From NCBI GenBank assembly GCA_029448655.1, contig JACCLO010000008.1:2604001-2668000 (forward strand): 64,000 bases of DNA, read 5' to 3'. Source of the DNA: Wolfiporia cocos (lineage: Eukaryota; Basidiomycota; Agaricomycetes; Polyporales; Phaeolaceae). The notes beneath the pieces were generated by a model, which was given only the letters and a program-made list of their open reading frames with translations, ran no database searches and was not told the DNA's origin. The position numbers were made by a program, and so were the translations under genes. Shown here in pieces: positions 59,272 to 64,000 of the stretch. The stretch's first letter is position 1. Every line of letters starts with the position of its first letter.

Positions 59272-59356
59272 TCCCGTTTAGCTCAGTTGGTAGAGCGCGT
59301 CACTAGTATTAATTCATGATATGACGAGGTCAGTCGTTCGAGTCGGCTAATGGGAA
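59272..59356 (+). tRNA. tRNA-Thr (AGU anticodon) with a 12-nt intron
   Basis: Full cloverleaf: acceptor TCCCGTT/AATGGGA (one G-U pair), D-stem GCTC/GAGC with box A TAGCTCAGTTGG, anticodon stem CGTCA/TGACG, T-arm AGTCG/CGGCT around TTCGAGT (box B). The anticodon loop is 19 nt. Removing a 12-nt intron (59309-59320), placed one base 3' of the anticodon, leaves CTAGTAA with anticodon AGT (59305-59307), the usual Thr loop. Confidence 0.9.
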
Positions 59357-59357
59357 A

Positions 59358-59363
59358 TTTTTT
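59358..59363 (+). terminator. RNA polymerase III terminator
   Basis: Six T residues one base after the tRNA discriminator base. Confidence 0.8.
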
Positions 59364-60125
59364 CATCGTCTGCATAAGCGAAAGTTGTCTCATAGGCAGA
59401 CTTCATAGTAATGGACCATTTGAGGGTCGGGAGATGGCTACAGCTGAGGGCAAAAACTTCGTAAGCTGCAAGAATCCGCTGACGCAACACTATCTGTCAC
59501 GCCACATTTCATGGCGACTGGCGACCGCACATTGGCGACAAGCGCGCCCGTTTGCCACATTTTATAATCTATGATATTACCGAGTGTCTACAACAGGGGA
59601 GATATGGTAGAAGTCACATTGACAGAGGTCGCAGTCCAGGTGGCATGTGCTAGTACTGTTATACAACGTTCGAAACCAGAAGCACAACATTAGAAACACG
59701 GCACAGAGATGGGAACAGATAGGCGAACGCAGATATATACAAAGACCAAAGAGACAGGCAGAAGTGTTCAGAGGTATTACAGCGACAGGGAACTTGAGAC
59801 GAATTGCCGTGACCACGAGATGTAGGGAGTAGGCCGTATTGTGGATAGGTTGCGGTTCGTGTATTTGTATTGCGAGGTCATAGGTCATGAGTCATGGAGC
59901 CTGGGGCACGATGCACGATGCTTGAGTTCTTGGGTCATAACACTTGCGCCATTAGCCAGTGTTCATTGGAGCCCATACGATATTCATATTGAGGGGAAAA
60001 AGGCACCCGGAGTGTACAGATAGACGGTTTTGCTGTGAGGATAGTCTTGAGGAGTTGAAGAGATGCTCAAGCCAGGAGCGAGGACGAGAAGAAGCACGAA
60101 AGAGCAGAGCGGAGAACAGGCAGTC
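59364..60125. other. Intergenic, no gene seen
   Basis: Purine-rich on the plus strand from 59.6 to 60.1 kb; no coding signal. Confidence 0.4.
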
Positions 60126-60887
60126 TCATGCGAGGAGAAGCTCGCAATAAGTGATGCCGTCGGCGACGTGCGTCACCTGCAGACCGGCGAAGTGCGCGCG
60201 CGGGCCGAACAGGTCGACGCAGCGCAGGTCGCCGCCGGAGCGCATGGACGCGGCGACCTGCACGTCCGGCGGGAAGCGCGAGAGCTCCTTGGGGAGCGGG
60301 GCGCGCCACAGCTCCGTGAGGACCGCCGCGAGGACGTCCTCCACCGCGAGCGCGCGCCCGGGCGGGGGACGCGCGACGGCGGTGAAGATGCCGTGCATGA
60401 TCTTGACGACGATGCACGCCGACGCGGGCGTCGCCGCGGCCTCGCGGAGCGAGCGAGCGCTGTACGCGCTGGAGAACTGCGCGTGCTCGAGCGCGTCGGT
60501 GAGCCGCAGGCGGAGCTGCGGCGGCGCGGCAAGCAGGGGGTGCAGCGCGACGGGCGCGCCGAGCCCCGCGGCCTTCACGGGCGTCGATGGCGGCGTGAGG
60601 AGGCCGTCTGCGCGCAGGTTCGCGGGAGATGAACGATCAGTCTGATGAGAGAAGAAATGATGGTGCGTACAGTTGGGGGCGGGGACTGCCGGCGGGGTCG
60701 GCAGCTCGACCGTGCGCATGTAAGGTGCCGGTGGAGGCGGCATGTTGCGGCCCGGGAGATGCGCGGCTGTGGGGAGCGGCGACGAGGGCAGGGCCTTGGG
60801 GCCAATGATGGGTGCGTTGGGCGGGCAGCCAGCAGATGAGGAGGACGACCGGCTGCTCATAGAGGATGGCGTTCCCGGGTAATGCAT
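60126..60887 (-). CDS. DUF6699 family protein (copy 7)
   Basis: Single exon, 253 residues, ATG at 60887. Very GC-rich. A Ser/Pro-rich leader holds a His cluster (CTHHHFFSHQ). The core is diverged: LHPLLAAPPQLRLRL, FSSAYSARSLREAAATP, IVVKIMHGIFTAVARPP without the usual PW, LAVEDVLAAVLTELWRAPL, GGDLRCVDLFGPRAHFAGL, ending YCELLLA. A 29-nt piece starting GTACGC and ending CATCAG looks like a mini-intron but is too short, and I leave it coding. A TATAAG box lies about 130 bp upstream. Confidence 0.78.
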   Translation of the reverse strand: MHYPGTPSSMSSRSSSSSAGCPPNAPIIGPKALPSSPLPTAAHLPGRNMPPPPAPYMRTVELPTPPAVPAPNCTHHHFFSHQTDRSSPANLRADGLLTPPSTPVKAAGLGAPVALHPLLAAPPQLRLRLTDALEHAQFSSAYSARSLREAAATPASACIVVKIMHGIFTAVARPPPGRALAVEDVLAAVLTELWRAPLPKELSRFPPDVQVAASMRSGGDLRCVDLFGPRAHFAGLQVTHVADGITYCELLLA

Positions 60888-61016
60888 TGTAGGAGTATGA
60901 GTATGTCAGATGCAGTACTTGAGCGGGGTGGGCGCGGAGGAGGCGAGGAGCGGACTTGGAGGGGATGGGCGGGGATGGCGGGGGAGGCTGGCGGGAATGC
61001 CGCCGTGCGCCAGCCT

Positions 61017-61022
61017 CTTATA
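61017..61022 (-). promoter_or_regulatory. TATA-like box of DUF6699 copy 7
   Basis: TATAAG on the minus strand, about 130 bp upstream of the ATG at 60887. Confidence 0.35.
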
Positions 61023-61029
61023 CTGGCCC

Positions 61030-64000
61030 ATTGTTTGTCGGACCCCAACGGCGCGCAACACTGCAGCCGAACGGGAACCGCCGTCGGCACGACGGGCGGG
61101 CATGCGGCGGCGACGTCCCGCCCTGCGCTGTCAGCGCTCTATGCCACTGTTATCGCGCGAGGCGCCCGCCGTTCCCACGACTCACGCGCGATAAGCCCGA
61201 TATGGCAGCCGTCGGGGCCACATGCCCGCACCTGCCATTTCAGGCATGGCGGGCCGAGGCCGTCGCCAGCCTCGTGCAGGAAGCCCATTCACATGCGCCT
61301 CAGCTAGGTGTATGAGTCGGCGCGCCCCCTCCAGCGACCGACCCCTTTGGGGTCAGCAGGGTCAGCAGGAGGCCGCTGTTGGCCCATCATTTCCCGCCAT
61401 CATCGGTGATGCGACAGAACCACCCGCCACCATCGACCGCAGCTGCCGACTTCTGTACCATCAGCGCCGACTCCCACTAGAGGAAGGTGCCCGCGCGACG
61501 GTGCTCAACGCGCCGACGCCTTCCTGCTTGGATGCGTCTGGTCCTGCGGCGCGCCTGCTCAACGCACATCTGACATCTGCCATTGGACTTGGCTTGATTT
61601 AAGTTGAATTTAGTTCGCTGAGGAGCTATACTGTCTCACAAGGACTACCGAGATGTGGGAAGGGGTGTGCGGTACGCTGTGCATTCTTGGCTCATCCTCA
61701 AGCAGGACTACTGTCCCTGACAATAGCCATATCTCTGTGTTTGGTCATTGCAACAGTTGAACGGGGTCGCCACACAGCGCTCCATCTGTCGGATCCAAGG
61801 GCGAGGGTGTCGATTACTATCAGACGCAGGACACGTCGCGCATGCGAGCAAACTGTCTACCATGTTCGTGATGGGCGATATTGGATAGAACACGACGTGA
61901 CCTTGTTGCTGCTGCTTGATCTGCCTAGGCTACTTGCCAATATGCAGCACTTCAAATTATCGCTGAAGGGGTCTATTGCACCACAGATAAAGACTCACCC
62001 CCAATTTGTCAAGCACGGGGGTAACACCACCACCTCTCTCATCCGTGTCCGCTGAGCTTTGCAGGAACCGGTGGGTGTTCGCCTCCGCGAGCAGGGATGG
62101 CAGATAGCCAACTCCCTCCTCCTCGACGGGTTCTCATGCCTATGCTGGGATGCGTACCGTGGCTGCTCGTCAGCTATAACATCTTGGACACATGCCAGTG
62201 TCAACATGGAGGATCCCTTAAACCTTAGTCCTACTCAAAAGACGAGATCTAAGTCTCTCCATGGCGATTATTCAAGTTGAAGCGTTCTCTGCACCGGCAT
62301 CACACCAAGTCTCTTGACACATCCAACAGGGCGATGCCCAGCTCTACTGTGCCCGCAGTCTACCGTACGCCGCTTCCCCGCCCACTCAAGCGCCCCGTAT
62401 GCCTATGATATCTCTAATTTCAGATAAACTACTAATGCAGCCCGCCCCGCTCGCATGCAGTTATGACTGCGCAGACATCGCCATCATAGACCTCTCCAGG
62501 GTCTCCGCGCCAGAGGAACGCCTCGGGTCGCCACAATGAGCGCCACAGGCTAACTACTGCCTGTTCCGGGTAGGAGTGTCTGGTGTCGGACGGAGTGGAT
62601 GTTCGGCATCATGGATCTCCCGTTCTCGGGGGTCCCTGAGGAGAAAGGGCTCTACACGGCGGACATCAAGGCGCAGATGACGTGCGGGCTTGAGGCGCCA
62701 CAGCACGAATGTTGACGCCGGAGTGCGAGACCAGACCGAGCACTACACCAGTAGTTGTAGGTCCTCGCGTTATTTAGAGTTGGTGGCTTGACTAGCTGTC
62801 CAGAATATCACAAAGAAGGAGAACCTGGAGGCTCTCCATCTGTTGCTGCCGAAAGCGACAACCGATGCCACAGGGTCCTACGGCAAGCACTTGGTGTGTT
62901 CAATGAGGGTGGTAGGCGTGCGAAAGCCTCAAATCTAGTGTAAGCCAGAAGATGCTACTCAGACTGTGGTACGTTCAGACTCTCCTGGAGGGAGCCCAGC
63001 TTGGACTATGGATTACCCCAGGACGGCAAGTGACGCTATGTCAGGCACTTCGAGAACACCCCGGCAAGTTGCCCTACTACATGCTCGTTATACAACTCCA
63101 CCGAAAGCTACATATTCCACGCGCAGGTGGTAAACGCAGACGATGCGACGGGGTGGCGGCGACGATCGACCGCTTCGTGCAGCCGTCGCCTGAACAGCGC
63201 GTCCTCACCCTGTTCTGCATCTTCTATTTCGCGATCGTCGACGAGGACGCGAAGGTCCTCCCGTATACTGAGAGCGCCGTGTTCACGACGAGGGGGGATA
63301 TGCAGGCACTTCGAGGGAGCGGACGCGGCGACGATGGGCACATGGCAAAGGACATGCCTGGCGGTTGCCACGGCTAGGTTGGCAGGGACAACGGCGGGGT
63401 GCAGTGCCATAGGCCTGAGCGGTGCATGCATTCACAGCAGGTCATGATGATGAATTGGGATCTGATAGCGTACATCCTGCAGGCTCGACGACCTATACAT
63501 GTTCCATCCCTCGTGCTTTCCGCATCCTAACCCTCTGACACTAAACCTTGCCTGTATATATCTCGTCTAGGCAACATAACATCTCTATGTCCCATAGCAA
63601 TCGACTGCGAAGCTACTTAAACCCGTGCCCGTAGTTGTTTCGCTACAAGGGCTAGCCTTCGCTCGAGCGAGTTCTCGTACCTGCCCTCAATGTATGGTGA
63701 CGAGCTCTGCTGACGACTAATCTGGTGCCTGTGGCGAGCAGATTCCCCATGGACAAACACATTGGACTCGCAGTGATTTGGATGTCAGCAGAGCGTCCCT
63801 ACAGCTGCATCAACGTTAAGAATGGCTCGAGGGACGAACCAACAGCGAGGGGCGGGACGTATCCTGTAGACCTTACAGCGGAAGGTCTCACCGCGCCAAC
63901 ATGCATCGTCGGACATTTGCCGATAACCTGACTACTTTGGACTCCAAGTCAGGCCACATACATGAAACAAAGCGAAAAGAGAACGCGCCTTAGGGTGTTC
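61030..64000. other. No supported gene; possible gene remnants at 62.6-63.4 kb
   Basis: Between about 62599 and 63400 several short, coding-looking pieces occur in different frames, for example MFGIMDLPFSGVPEEKG (62599), KKENLEALHLLLPKATTDA (62813) and, on the minus strand, IREDLRVLVDDREIEDAEQ near 63240. I cannot join them or name a family. The rest of the stretch shows nothing. Confidence 0.3.

Noticed and set aside
60660..60700. 29-nt intron in DUF6699 copy 7 (GTACGC to CATCAG on the minus strand)
   Set aside because: Too short for a spliceosomal intron; the frame is open through it.

Overview
This window looks like nuclear DNA of a basidiomycete fungus, most likely an Agaricomycete of the polypore type (inference). 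The evidence is the short introns (about 42-76 nt) with GT..AG ends, a chromodomain Ty3/Gypsy retrotransposon, a KDZ-type DNA transposon, and seven genes of the fungal DUF6699 family. Gene density is low: about a dozen host genes in 64 kb, with much intergenic sequence in which I see nothing coding.

Region 1 (1-6907) is the 3' part of a Ty3/Gypsy element. It holds partial gag with a CCHC knuckle, a probable -1 frameshift, and pol in the order protease, dUTPase, reverse transcriptase, RNase H, integrase, chromodomain. A further zinc-knuckle ORF, a polypurine tract and a 541-bp 3' LTR follow. The element is dead: a 714-bp solo LTR with a perfect 5-bp target duplication sits in the reverse transcriptase, and pol has two in-frame stops.

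Region 2 (6908-17750) is mostly gene-poor. It carries a DUF6699 gene on the minus strand, a 709-bp pogo/Fot-like MITE flanked by TA, and a frameshifted DUF6699 copy just downstream of the MITE.

Region 3 (17751-28469) is the most striking part: a complete 10.7-kb KDZ (Zisupton/Dileera-like) transposon. It has terminal inverted repeats of about 1.4-1.5 kb and an 8-bp target duplication. Three arrays of a 79-bp iteron lie one in each TIR and one between gene modules. The left module is a multi-exon KDZ transposase, broken by two homopolymer frameshifts and one stop. The right module carries accessory genes: a protein with two RNase H1 N-terminal (viroplasmin-like) domains and a second protein with an HMG-box-like segment. 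The two TIRs differ almost only by CpG transitions, so the insertion is young and its decay looks driven by cytosine methylation.

Region 4 (28470-64000) holds scattered host genes: four more intact DUF6699 genes on the plus strand or in spliced form (31.4, 34.9, 41.8, 57.2 kb) and one on the minus strand (60.1 kb), a short-chain dehydrogenase, an arrestin-like protein, an F-box protein, a GH5 glycoside hydrolase and an intron-containing tRNA-Thr. The F-box and GH5 genes are convergent. I see no metabolic cluster; the common theme is DUF6699 expansion in a transposon-rich compartment.
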